From assembly GCA_005888335.1 (NCBI GenBank), contig VAWY01000011.1, positions 1 to 19,235 on the forward strand: a DNA stretch of 19,235 nt. The letters are read 5' to 3'. Source of the DNA: Actinomycetota bacterium (lineage in GTDB: Bacteria; Actinomycetota; Thermoleophilia; Solirubrobacterales; Solirubrobacteraceae). The notes below the pieces were generated by a model. That model saw nothing but the letters and a program-made list of their open reading frames with translations, was not told the origin of the DNA and did not search any database. Positions 5,938 to 12,606 of the stretch are shown piece by piece. How positions within the stretch are numbered: position 1 is the stretch's first letter; every line of letters starts with the position of its first letter. Made by a program: the position numbers and the translations under genes.

Positions 5938-7026
5938 CTACGCCTGGGCGGCGATCAGCTCGCCCGCGACGCGGTCGGTCGCGTCCGCCGTCCCTCCGAT
6001 CAGCCGCCGCGTCAGCTGGGCTCGCCGGAACAAGTAAGGCGCGTCGTGCTCCCACGTCGCCCCGATGCCGCCGTGGACGGCGATGTTCTCGCGGGTGGCG
6101 AAGTCGAGCGCGCGCCCGGCCGCCGAGCGGGCCGCCGAGGCGGCGATCGGGAACTCCTCGGGCGCCGACTCGCCCGCCCAGCCGGCGTAGTAGAGCAGCG
6201 AGCGGCCGTTGTCCAGGCGGCGCAGGACCTCGGTCAGCCCGTGCTTGATCGCCTGATAGGAGCCGATCGGGCGCCCGAACGTGAAGCGCTCCTTGGCGTA
6301 CTGGACCGCCATCTCCAGGCAGGTCTCGACCGTGCCGAGCGACTCGGCGGCGATCAGCGCCTGGGCGAGGTACCAGGCCGCCGTCGACGCGCTTCGCGCA
6401 CCCTCGAGGACCGTCCCCGCGGCGCCGTCGAGGCGCACGTGACCGAGCGACCGCGTCGGGTCGTAGCGGCGCACCGCCTCGACGTCGGCGCCCTCGACGG
6501 CGACCACCGCGCCGCCGTCGCAGACGACGACCAGCACGTCGGCACCGGGCGCGTCGGGCACCCAGAAGACGTCGCCGGTCACGCGATCGCCCTCGAGCGT
6601 GGGCGCCGGCGCCCGCCGCGCGCCACGCTCGGCGTCGACCGTCCAGGCGCTCTCGACGTCGCCGGGCGGCCGCGCCGGCACGAACGCGGCGCGCCGGTCG
6701 CCGGTGGCGATCGCCTCGATGCCCTCGTAGCCGCCGCGGTCGAGCAGCCACGAGCCGACCAGGTGGCCGAGCAGCGGCAGCGGCGCGAGCACACGCCCGG
6801 CCTCGGTCATCACCAGCATGGCGTCGAACGGCGACAGGGCGGCGCCGCCGTGCTCCTCGCTGACCAGCAGGCCCGGCCAGCCGGCCTCTTTGGCGATCGG
6901 CCACGCGTCGGGCAGCTCGCCGCCGTCGAGCGCCTCGCGGGCCGCCTCGACGTAGTTGGTCCGCGACAGCGTGCCGCGTGCTGCCTCGCGCAGGAACTCC
7001 TGCTCGTCGGTCAGGTCCAGGTTCAC
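5938..7026 (-). CDS. Acyl-CoA dehydrogenase, probable non-catalytic partner subunit
   Basis: A 362-residue acyl-CoA dehydrogenase homologue. The N-terminal helical domain starts LDLTDEQEFLREAARGTL, and the C-terminal flavin-contact region reads KERFTFGRPIGSYQAIKH and AVHGGIGATWEHD. No catalytic glutamate is seen at either classical position: HGGIG replaces the YEG-type motif, and the helix that carries Glu in isovaleryl-CoA dehydrogenase has no matching ERL. The middle domain is short and divergent. Such proteins in actinobacteria often pair with a catalytic partner in an alpha2beta2 enzyme, as in the steroid side-chain FadE pairs; the pairing here is inferred from gene order. The GTG start overlaps the stop of the upstream dehydrogenase as GTGA, so translation is probably coupled. 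The substrate is unknown and there are no other beta-oxidation genes in the window. Confidence 0.9.
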   Translation of the reverse strand: MNLDLTDEQEFLREAARGTLSRTNYVEAAREALDGGELPDAWPIAKEAGWPGLLVSEEHGGAALSPFDAMLVMTEAGRVLAPLPLLGHLVGSWLLDRGGYEGIEAIATGDRRAAFVPARPPGDVESAWTVDAERGARRAPAPTLEGDRVTGDVFWVPDAPGADVLVVVCDGGAVVAVEGADVEAVRRYDPTRSLGHVRLDGAAGTVLEGARSASTAAWYLAQALIAAESLGTVETCLEMAVQYAKERFTFGRPIGSYQAIKHGLTEVLRRLDNGRSLLYYAGWAGESAPEEFPIAASAARSAAGRALDFATRENIAVHGGIGATWEHDAPYLFRRAQLTRRLIGGTADATDRVAGELIAAQA

Positions 7027-8237
7027 TTGGCCGCCACCTCCCGCTCCTTGGCGCGCAGCTCGGAGAACGGGACGCCCTTGTCCAGCCGCGGCTCGGGCGG
7101 CAGGCCGAGAACGCGCTCGCCGACCGTGTTGCGCAGGATCTCCTCGGTGCCGCCCGCGCTCTTCAGGCCGGGCAGGAACGAGATCGCGTAGGCCCACTCC
7201 GAGCGTTCGTCGTCGAGCGCGTCGGGCCCGATGACGTCGGCGATCAGATCGGTCGCCGCGATCGCCGCGTTGACCGTCGTGATCTTGGCCAGGGCCGACT
7301 CGGGCCCGGGGATCTGGCCCTTCTGCAGCGCGGTCAGCGTGCGGTAGCCCAGGAAGCGCAGCGCGATCAGCTCGGAGGCCAGCTCGCCCAGGCGCTGGCG
7401 CACCTCGGGGTCGCGCACCGCGTCGGGGTCGCTCGCGATGGCGGCGCTGAAGCGGTCGGCGCGGTAGCCCATGCCCTCGGAGCCCAGCCCGATGGTCAGC
7501 CGCTCGAACATGAGCGTGGTCAGCGCGGTCGTCCACCCGTTGCCCACGCCGCCGACGACGTTCTCGGGGCCGAGCCGCACGTCGTCGAAGAAGACCTCGT
7601 TGAACTCCGCCTCGCCGGAGATCTGGCGAAGGCCGCGCACCGTGGCGCCCTCGGCGTCCATCGGCACGACGAACATCGTCAGGCCCTTGTGCTTGGGCAC
7701 GTCGGCGTCGGTGCGCGCGAGCAGCAGGCCGAAGGAGGCGAACTGGGCGTTGGTCGTCCACACCTTCTGGCCGTTGAGCAGGAACCCGCCGTCGTCCTCG
7801 CGGGCACGCGACTGGATCCCGGCGAGGTCCGACCCGGCGGCGGGCTCGGAGAAGAGCTGACACCAGACCTCGTCGCCGTGGAGCATCGGCCCGAGGTAGC
7901 GGCCCTTCTGCTCGTCGGTGCCGTGGGCGATGATCGTCGGCCCGAGCATCCCGACGCCGATCACGTCGAGGATCCCCGGCACGCCGGCGCGGCCGATCTC
8001 CTGGTTGACCGTCACCTGCTCGATCGGCCCCAGGCCCTGGCCGCCGAACTCCTTCGGCCAGGTGACGCCGGCCAGGCCGGCCTCTGCGAGCTTGCCCTGC
8101 CACTCGCGCCGCGCCTGGATGTAGGCGTCCTCGTCGCCGGTCGGCGCGCGCGGCGGCGCCTCGGCTTTGTGCTCCTCGAGCCAGGACCGGACCTTGGCCC
8201 GGAACTCGGCCTGCTGCGGAGAGTCGTTGAGGTCCAC
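7023..8237 (-). CDS. Acyl-CoA dehydrogenase, probable catalytic subunit
   Basis: A 404-residue FAD-dependent acyl-CoA dehydrogenase that introduces the 2,3-double bond into an acyl-CoA thioester. Recognisable segments are GVTWPKEFGGQGL (57-69), the FAD/substrate loop CQLFSEPAAGSDLA (126-139), LNGQKVWTT (154-162) and GGTEEILRNTVGERVLGLP near the C-terminus. The medium-chain-type catalytic Glu (YEG) is replaced by GGT. FERL at 244-247 places Glu245 at the position used by isovaleryl- and long-chain-type enzymes, so this subunit probably holds the base. The GTG start at 8237 is fixed by AGGAGG nine bases upstream. It is the first gene of a two-gene unit with the partner homologue, and a promoter/operator region lies upstream. 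Confidence 0.93.
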   Translation of the reverse strand: MDLNDSPQQAEFRAKVRSWLEEHKAEAPPRAPTGDEDAYIQARREWQGKLAEAGLAGVTWPKEFGGQGLGPIEQVTVNQEIGRAGVPGILDVIGVGMLGPTIIAHGTDEQKGRYLGPMLHGDEVWCQLFSEPAAGSDLAGIQSRAREDDGGFLLNGQKVWTTNAQFASFGLLLARTDADVPKHKGLTMFVVPMDAEGATVRGLRQISGEAEFNEVFFDDVRLGPENVVGGVGNGWTTALTTLMFERLTIGLGSEGMGYRADRFSAAIASDPDAVRDPEVRQRLGELASELIALRFLGYRTLTALQKGQIPGPESALAKITTVNAAIAATDLIADVIGPDALDDERSEWAYAISFLPGLKSAGGTEEILRNTVGERVLGLPPEPRLDKGVPFSELRAKEREVAAK

Positions 8238-8246
8238 GCGCTCGGT

Positions 8247-8252
8247 CCTCCT
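8247..8252 (-). promoter_or_regulatory. Shine-Dalgarno of the catalytic acyl-CoA dehydrogenase
   Basis: On the minus strand AGGAGG ends 9 nt before the GTG at 8237. This is one of the strongest ribosome sites in the window and fixes the start against longer in-frame options. Confidence 0.7.
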
Positions 8253-8267
8253 TGGCTGACTGGCCAA
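8252..8267 (-). repeat. Small inverted repeat next to the Shine-Dalgarno
   Basis: TTGGC (8252-8256) and GCCAA (8263-8267) form a perfect 5-bp inverted repeat with a 6-nt spacer. It directly abuts the AGGAGG of the dehydrogenase. It may be an operator half-site pair or a small hairpin affecting translation; it may also be chance. Confidence 0.3.
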
Positions 8268-8283
8268 TCGGTTTCGGCCGTAA

Positions 8284-8289
8284 AGACTA
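8284..8289 (-). promoter_or_regulatory. -10-like element for the acyl-CoA dehydrogenase pair
   Basis: On the minus strand TAGTCT (TAnnnT type) sits in a locally AT-rich stretch (TTTAGTCTTTA), 46 nt before the GTG start. No good -35 is present; the 21-bp palindrome occupies that position. Confidence 0.4.
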
Positions 8290-8298
8290 AACAGCGCG

Positions 8299-8319
8299 AG
8301 ATGATCGATTCGATCATCT
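8299..8319. promoter_or_regulatory. 21-bp perfect palindrome, candidate operator
   Basis: The arms AGATGATCGA and TCGATCATCT are perfect inverted repeats around one central T. The site lies just upstream of the -10-like element of the acyl-CoA dehydrogenase genes, covering the -35 region, and includes the stop codon of the asparaginase-family gene. Size and symmetry suit a TetR- or GntR-type dimeric repressor. No regulator gene is in the window. A short bidirectional terminator is the alternative, but the 1-nt centre and AT-richer arms argue against it. Confidence 0.55.
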
Positions 8320-9274
8320 AGAGATCGTCGGGCGCGAATGCCGCGGCCAGGGCGTCGCTGTCGAGCCCGGCGCCCAGGCAGGCGAGCAGCTTGATCCGCG
8401 CCGCGGCCGGCGAGAGCGCGCCCGCGCAGATCGCGCCGGAGGCGCGCAGGTCGCGCTCGGAGCCCTCGAAGCCGTAGGTCTCGTGCAGGATCTCGCCGCG
8501 CGACGGGCGCACGCACGCGACCACCGGGACGCGGGCGGCCGCCGCGCGCAGCGCGTCCATGAAGGCGGGCGGCGCGTGGCCGGCGCCGAGGACGACCGCG
8601 ACGAGCCCGTCGGCGCCGGCGTCGAGGAGCGCGCGGACCGCAGTGCCGTCGCTGCCGAGCGACGCGAGGACCGTCTCGACGCGGGCGTCCATCGCGTCCA
8701 CCGCGAGCGGCGGCCGCCGTGCCGGGCGCGCCTCGACGCGCACGGTGTGCTCGCCGACGTACCCGATCGGCCCGCCGTTGGGCGACAGGAACGCGCGCGG
8801 CGAGGTCGAGTCGTCCTTGCGCACGGCGCGCGCGGCGTGCAGCTCGCCGGCGAAGCAGACGAGCACGCCGAGCCCGGCCGCCTCCCTCGCGGCCGCGGCG
8901 TGCGCGGCGTGCGCGAGGTTGGCCGGCCCGTCGGCGCCGGGCGCGCTCGCCGGCCGGATCGCGCCGGTGAAGACGATCGGGGCGTCGCCGTCGTAGATGA
9001 GGTCGCACAGAAACGCGACCTCCTCGAGCGTGTCGGTCCCGTGGGTGACCACGACGCCGTCGCCGGTTCCCGCGGCCGCCGCGGCGGTGCGCGCCAGGTG
9101 CAGGGCATCGGCCGGTGTCATGTGCGGGCCGGGCTTGTTGGACACCTGCTCGACCGCCGACCACTTCACGTCGGGGACGGCCGCGGCGAGCGACTCGGCG
9201 TCGAGCACGGGCACGGCCCCGCCGCGGCCCGACATCGCGATCGTCCCGCCGGCGGCGAGGAGGCGGACGCTCAA
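8318..9274 (-). CDS. Asparaginase-family amidohydrolase
   Basis: A 318-residue member of the bacterial L-asparaginase/glutaminase fold, which hydrolyses asparagine or related amides using a threonine nucleophile. AAGGTIAM gives Thr11, VVTHGTDTLEE gives Thr80-Asp81, and the downstream Lys is in RKDDS (153). The segment SNKPGPHMTP (45-54) stands where typical enzymes have a SQDM-type substrate loop, and no Tyr matching the lid tyrosine is evident, so substrate preference may differ. There is no signal peptide, so it is probably cytosolic. The start is TTG at 9274, overlapping the carboxypeptidase stop as TTGA; the in-frame codon two positions later is GTC and cannot start. It is translated as the last gene of the envelope-protein run. 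The stop lies in the palindrome upstream of the next operon. Confidence 0.9.
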   Translation of the reverse strand: MSVRLLAAGGTIAMSGRGGAVPVLDAESLAAAVPDVKWSAVEQVSNKPGPHMTPADALHLARTAAAAAGTGDGVVVTHGTDTLEEVAFLCDLIYDGDAPIVFTGAIRPASAPGADGPANLAHAAHAAAAREAAGLGVLVCFAGELHAARAVRKDDSTSPRAFLSPNGGPIGYVGEHTVRVEARPARRPPLAVDAMDARVETVLASLGSDGTAVRALLDAGADGLVAVVLGAGHAPPAFMDALRAAAARVPVVACVRPSRGEILHETYGFEGSERDLRASGAICAGALSPAAARIKLLACLGAGLDSDALAAAFAPDDL

Positions 9275-10269
9275 ACGCCGAACCCGCGGTCGAGCAGCTT
9301 GCGCGCCTGGGTCCCCGGATCGGGCGAGTGCAGCAGGACGACGCCAAGGCGCCGGCCGCCGCGCCGTGCCGCGGCGACGAGGCAGCGTCCGGCGCGGTCG
9401 GTGAAGCCGGTCTTGATCCCGAGCGTGCCCGGATAGCCCATCCGCAGCAGCGGGTTGTTGTTGTAGAGGAAGATCCGCCCGCCCTTGATCGGGAACGGCA
9501 TCACGGCCCGGCGGCGGCGGACGATCCGTGCCAGCCGCGGCTGGTCGAGCACGGCGCGCGCCTCGGCGGCGAGGTCGACCGCGCACGAGTGGTTGCCCGC
9601 GTCCTCGAAACCGTCGGGCGACGTGTAGTGCGTGCAGCGCAGCCCCATCTCCTGCGCGCGCGCGTTCATCGTCGCGACGAAGCTGCGCACGGTGCCGCTC
9701 ACCCGCTGAGCCAGCGCGATCGCCGCGTCGTTGCCGCTCGGCAGCAGCAGGCCGTTGAGCATCGTCTCGAGCTTGACGCGCTTGCCGCGCGGGAGGACGC
9801 CGACGCCCGAGCCCTTGTAGGCGAGCGCCTCCTTGGTGATGCGGACCTTGGCGTCGGCCGCCTCGCGGTCGACGACGATCAGGGCGGTCATCATCTTGGT
9901 CAGGCTGGCGATCGGCAGGATGCGCTCGGGCGCGCGCCGCCAGAGGACCTCGCCGGTGTCGAGGTCGAAGAGCAGGCCGCTGCGCGGCTGCTGGCGGAAG
10001 CGCAGGTGGACGACGTCGCGCGTGCGGTCGAGCCGCAGCGCCAGCGGCCGCGGCCCGGGCGTCGCGGCGACGGGTCCGTTGGCCAGCTGCAGCGGCGAGC
10101 GCGTGTCGAGACCGGGCGGCGCCGGATGCCGGCCGCCGCCCCCACCGCCGGAGGAGCGCAGGACCACGGCCGCGGCCACGAGGATGATCGCGAGCAGCGC
10201 CACCACGGCGAGCGGGCCCCGCCGGCGGCGGCGCCGGCGGACGGAGCTGACGTAGTACGGGCGATTCAC
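9271..10269 (-). CDS. D-alanyl-D-alanine carboxypeptidase (peptidase S11, PBP5-like)
   Basis: A membrane-anchored low-molecular-weight penicillin-binding protein that removes the terminal D-Ala from peptidoglycan pentapeptides. The 332-residue product has an Arg-rich cytoplasmic tail (11-17), one transmembrane helix at about 19-37, a Gly run (41-46), then the catalytic domain with SLTK (Ser122, Lys125), SGN (178-180) and KTG (286-288). There is no C-terminal PBP5-like beta domain or amphipathic anchor; the protein ends soon after the catalytic domain. The GTG start overlaps the stop of the 57-residue upstream gene as GTGA, and its own stop overlaps the next start as TTGA. It is thus probably co-translated with its neighbours. 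The assignment is secure; substrate range is not. Confidence 0.93.
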   Translation of the reverse strand: MNRPYYVSSVRRRRRRRGPLAVVALLAIILVAAAVVLRSSGGGGGGRHPAPPGLDTRSPLQLANGPVAATPGPRPLALRLDRTRDVVHLRFRQQPRSGLLFDLDTGEVLWRRAPERILPIASLTKMMTALIVVDREAADAKVRITKEALAYKGSGVGVLPRGKRVKLETMLNGLLLPSGNDAAIALAQRVSGTVRSFVATMNARAQEMGLRCTHYTSPDGFEDAGNHSCAVDLAAEARAVLDQPRLARIVRRRRAVMPFPIKGGRIFLYNNNPLLRMGYPGTLGIKTGFTDRAGRCLVAAARRGGRRLGVVLLHSPDPGTQARKLLDRGFGV

Positions 10270-10439
10270 TCGGGCGGCGGATGGAGGAGGGCGCCCACGA
10301 TGCCGAAGGCGAACAGCGCGAGCACGAGCAGCGAGAAGATCGTCAGCGGGTCGGGTCCGTTGCGCACGACCACGAGGATCGTCAGCAGGCCGAGCAGCGC
10401 GATCATGGCAAGGGCCGCGCCCAGGATCGCCACACGCAT
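10266..10439 (-). CDS. Small two-helix membrane protein, 57 residues
   Basis: A 57-residue hydrophobic protein (start MRVAILGAALAMIALLG) with two predicted transmembrane helices at about 3-25 and 32-52, joined by a short RNGPDP turn, and a tail ending HPPPE. I do not recognise a family. Coding is supported by its ATG start, the 2-nt gap after the rhomboid stop, and a stop codon overlapping the carboxypeptidase start as GTGA. A random ORF would be unlikely to link both neighbours so exactly. The helical hairpin suggests a membrane partner or chaperone for the rhomboid or the carboxypeptidase; this is inference only. Confidence 0.72.
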   Translation of the reverse strand: MRVAILGAALAMIALLGLLTILVVVRNGPDPLTIFSLLVLALFAFGIVGALLHPPPE

Positions 10440-10441
10440 AC

Positions 10442-11230
10442 CTAGTAGACGGGGAACCGCGCGCTCGGGGTCTGCTTGATGCGCTGGGCGAACACCTTGA
10501 TCGCCGCGAGGCCGAAGACGAACCCGCCGATGTGCGCGAAGTAGGCGACGCCCCCGCCACCGCCGGTCGGATTGCTGAGGTCGTAGGCGCCGAAGAGCAC
10601 CTGCTGGAGGAACCAGAAGCCGAGCACGAACAGCGCCGGGATCTCGATCAGCGTGAAGAAGAAGATGATGAAGATCGCCGTCAGCACGCGGGCGCGCGGG
10701 TAAAGCAGGATGTAGCCGCCCAGGACGCCCGCGATCGCCCCCGAGGCGCCCAGGGTCGGGACGGTCGAGTTCGGGTCGATCGCCACCTGGAGGGCGAGCG
10801 CCGCCAGGCCGGCGAGCGCGTAGAAGACGACGAAGCGCGCGGGGCCCATGGCGTCTTCGACGTTGTTGCCGAAGATCCACAGGAAGAGCATGTTGCCGCC
10901 CAGGTGCAGGAGGCCGCCGTGCATGAACATGGCGGTGAAGGGCGTGATGTAGGGGCTGGGATCCTGGCTGGGGGGCGGGTAGCGCGGCCCCCTGCACACG
11001 ATCGGGTTGTCGGCGATCGAGTCCTTGAAGCCGCAGTGGTCGCCATGGACCAGCTCGTGCGGGATCGCGCCGAACTTGATGAGCTGCTCGAGGTAGTGCG
11101 TCGAGCTCGGGTCGCCGAGCACGAGACCGCCCCGCTGCCAGAAGAAGTAGACGAGGACGTTCGCGACGATGATCGCCACGGTCACGACCGGAAAGCGGTC
11201 GGTCGGGATGTTGTCCTTGAGGGGGAACAC
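10442..11230 (-). CDS. Rhomboid family intramembrane serine protease
   Basis: A polytopic membrane protease of 262 residues that cleaves transmembrane segments of other proteins. The signature motifs are HGGLLHLGGN (104-113, oxyanion/structural His and Asn), GASGAIAG with the catalytic Ser163, and AHIGGFVFG with the catalytic His233. About six transmembrane helices are present. A soluble loop at about 60-95 contains two Cys (66, 79) that could form a disulfide outside the membrane. The N-terminus (FPLKDNIPTDRFPVVT) is the form usual for this family and supports the GTG start at 11230. It starts 13 nt after the upstream membrane-protein gene and is followed after 2 nt by the 57-residue protein. 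Substrates are not predictable. Confidence 0.95.
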   Translation of the reverse strand: MFPLKDNIPTDRFPVVTVAIIVANVLVYFFWQRGGLVLGDPSSTHYLEQLIKFGAIPHELVHGDHCGFKDSIADNPIVCRGPRYPPPSQDPSPYITPFTAMFMHGGLLHLGGNMLFLWIFGNNVEDAMGPARFVVFYALAGLAALALQVAIDPNSTVPTLGASGAIAGVLGGYILLYPRARVLTAIFIIFFFTLIEIPALFVLGFWFLQQVLFGAYDLSNPTGGGGGVAYFAHIGGFVFGLAAIKVFAQRIKQTPSARFPVY

Positions 11231-11243
11231 CCGGCGCCGGAGG

Positions 11244-12542
11244 CTACAGCGCGTGGCCCAGCAGCCCGGCGATCGGCAGCGCGGCGAGCGCGACGACGAG
11301 CCGGTCGCGGCGGCGGACCTCGAGCCGCGCGGGCGCGGGCGGGGCGCCCCCGGCGCCGCGGGCTGCCTCGGCGGCGACCCATCCCGTCGTCGCGTCGGCG
11401 ACGGGACCCGGGCGCTTGCGCACCGGCCGCAGCGCCTCGATCAGCTCGCGCCCGGCGGCCATGAGCCGCGGCGCGCTGTCGAGCCCCTCGAGCAGCGCGC
11501 GCGCCTCGCGGGCCCAGCCGAGCCGGCGCAGCCGGGCCAGGACGGCGCCGAAGACGTCGCGCATGCCCTCGGGCCCGGCGGCGCCGCGCAGCCACGTGGC
11601 GACGAGGACGAGCAGCGCGGCGCGGGCGGCGCGGCGCAGCGACGGCACAAAGCCGAGCGTGCCGATCAGCCCGGCGGCGAGCGCGCCCACCGCGAGCAGC
11701 ACGGCCAGCCCGGCTCCCACGCGCGCGACCTGGGCGTCGGGCCGGGCGAGCAGCCACGCGAGGGCGAGCCAGGTGGCAACGCCTGCGAGCACGACGGGCG
11801 AGGTGCTCGCCAGCAGGACGGCGAACGCCACCAGGGCGGCGACCGCGAGCGCGCGGGCGTCGTGCCCGCCGGCCGGCGCCGCGGCCGGCGCGGAGCCGTC
11901 GTGCGCCTCGCCGGACTCGGGCCAGCGGCGCAGCGCGCGCCGGTAGACGGCGACCTGCACGACGGAGAAGAACGCGGCCCACAGGAGCTGCCAGGCGATG
12001 CCGACCACGAGCGCGCCGGTGCGGCCCTGCGGCAGCACGCCGGCCCAGCCGGTCGTCGCCTCGTAGGTGCGCACGTAGCCGTCGATCCCGCCGAGCAGCA
12101 GCCAGACGGCGAGGACGTTGAGCACGGCGTAGTGGAGGAGGCGCAGCGCGAGGCAGGCGGCGAACTGGACGGCGACCGGCGCGCCGCGCGCCTCGAGGCG
12201 TCCCAGCGCCGGGGCGCTGATCGCCTGGGTCAGCGGGCCGTTGACTCGAAGCGGGCCGAGGATCGCGACGCCCTGCAGCGTCGCCGCCAGGCTGGCGCCG
12301 TAGCCGCGCCCCAGCCCGCGCCGCTGGGCGGCGCGGGCGAGCGCCACGCCGCCCGGCAGGCTCAGCCAGAACTGCGCCGAGGGTGCGACGCGCGCGCCCA
12401 CGAACGCCGCGGTGGCGACGTGGGCGAGGCCGAGCGCCTCGGCGTGTGCGTCCGGTCGTGGGCCGGGCGGGTCGCCGGGCGACGCAGGCCCCCGACTGAC
12501 GTCGCGCGGCGTGCGACGGCGTGACAGCGTCACGTCGAGCAC
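11244..12542 (-). CDS. Polytopic membrane protein of unknown function
   Basis: A 432-residue Ala/Leu-rich membrane protein with roughly eight hydrophobic segments. Clear ones are at about 55-75, 83-97, 124-150, 177-200, 230-265 and 275-295, with one at the very C-terminus. Between the last two lies a cytosolic-looking region of about 110 residues rich in Arg and Leu (RDVFGAVLARLRRLGWAREA). This layout faintly recalls EcfT/CbiQ-type transporter subunits, but I see none of their signature motifs and leave it unassigned. The GTG start at 12542 is uncertain. Another GTG lies at 12533, and the first 40 or so residues are not membrane-like and overlap a perfect palindrome, so the true start could be further in (for example GTG at 12401). 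It is probably co-transcribed with the rhomboid. Confidence 0.7.
   Translation of the reverse strand: MLDVTLSRRRTPRDVSRGPASPGDPPGPRPDAHAEALGLAHVATAAFVGARVAPSAQFWLSLPGGVALARAAQRRGLGRGYGASLAATLQGVAILGPLRVNGPLTQAISAPALGRLEARGAPVAVQFAACLALRLLHYAVLNVLAVWLLLGGIDGYVRTYEATTGWAGVLPQGRTGALVVGIAWQLLWAAFFSVVQVAVYRRALRRWPESGEAHDGSAPAAAPAGGHDARALAVAALVAFAVLLASTSPVVLAGVATWLALAWLLARPDAQVARVGAGLAVLLAVGALAAGLIGTLGFVPSLRRAARAALLVLVATWLRGAAGPEGMRDVFGAVLARLRRLGWAREARALLEGLDSAPRLMAAGRELIEALRPVRKRPGPVADATTGWVAAEAARGAGGAPPAPARLEVRRRDRLVVALAALPIAGLLGHAL
12520..12534. promoter_or_regulatory. 15-bp palindrome near the membrane-protein start
   Basis: CGTGAC-AGC-GTCACG is a perfect inverted repeat, arms 6 bp. It lies at codons 3-8 of the membrane protein if GTG 12542 is used, or in its leader if the start is downstream. 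The sequence is reminiscent of GTGA/TCAC repressor-activator sites, but the spacing (3 nt) is shorter than in CRP-type operators. Confidence 0.3.
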
Positions 12543-12567
12543 CGCCGGGTGGCGTCAGGCGGCGGCA

Positions 12568-12606
12568 TGCGTCGTCCGGAACCCGTCGGGTCCGCGGCCG
12601 GACGCA
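12568..12606. terminator. Hairpin after lipA
   Basis: Outer arms TGCGT (12568-12572) and ACGCA (12602-12606) pair, followed by CCGG (12576-12579) with CCGG (12598-12601) after a 3-nt bulge; an inner stem of about 6 bp with loop GTC (12585-12587) lies within. It directly abuts the lipA stop codon (12607). It is a plausible terminator of minus-strand lipA transcription; no T-run is present. Confidence 0.45.
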
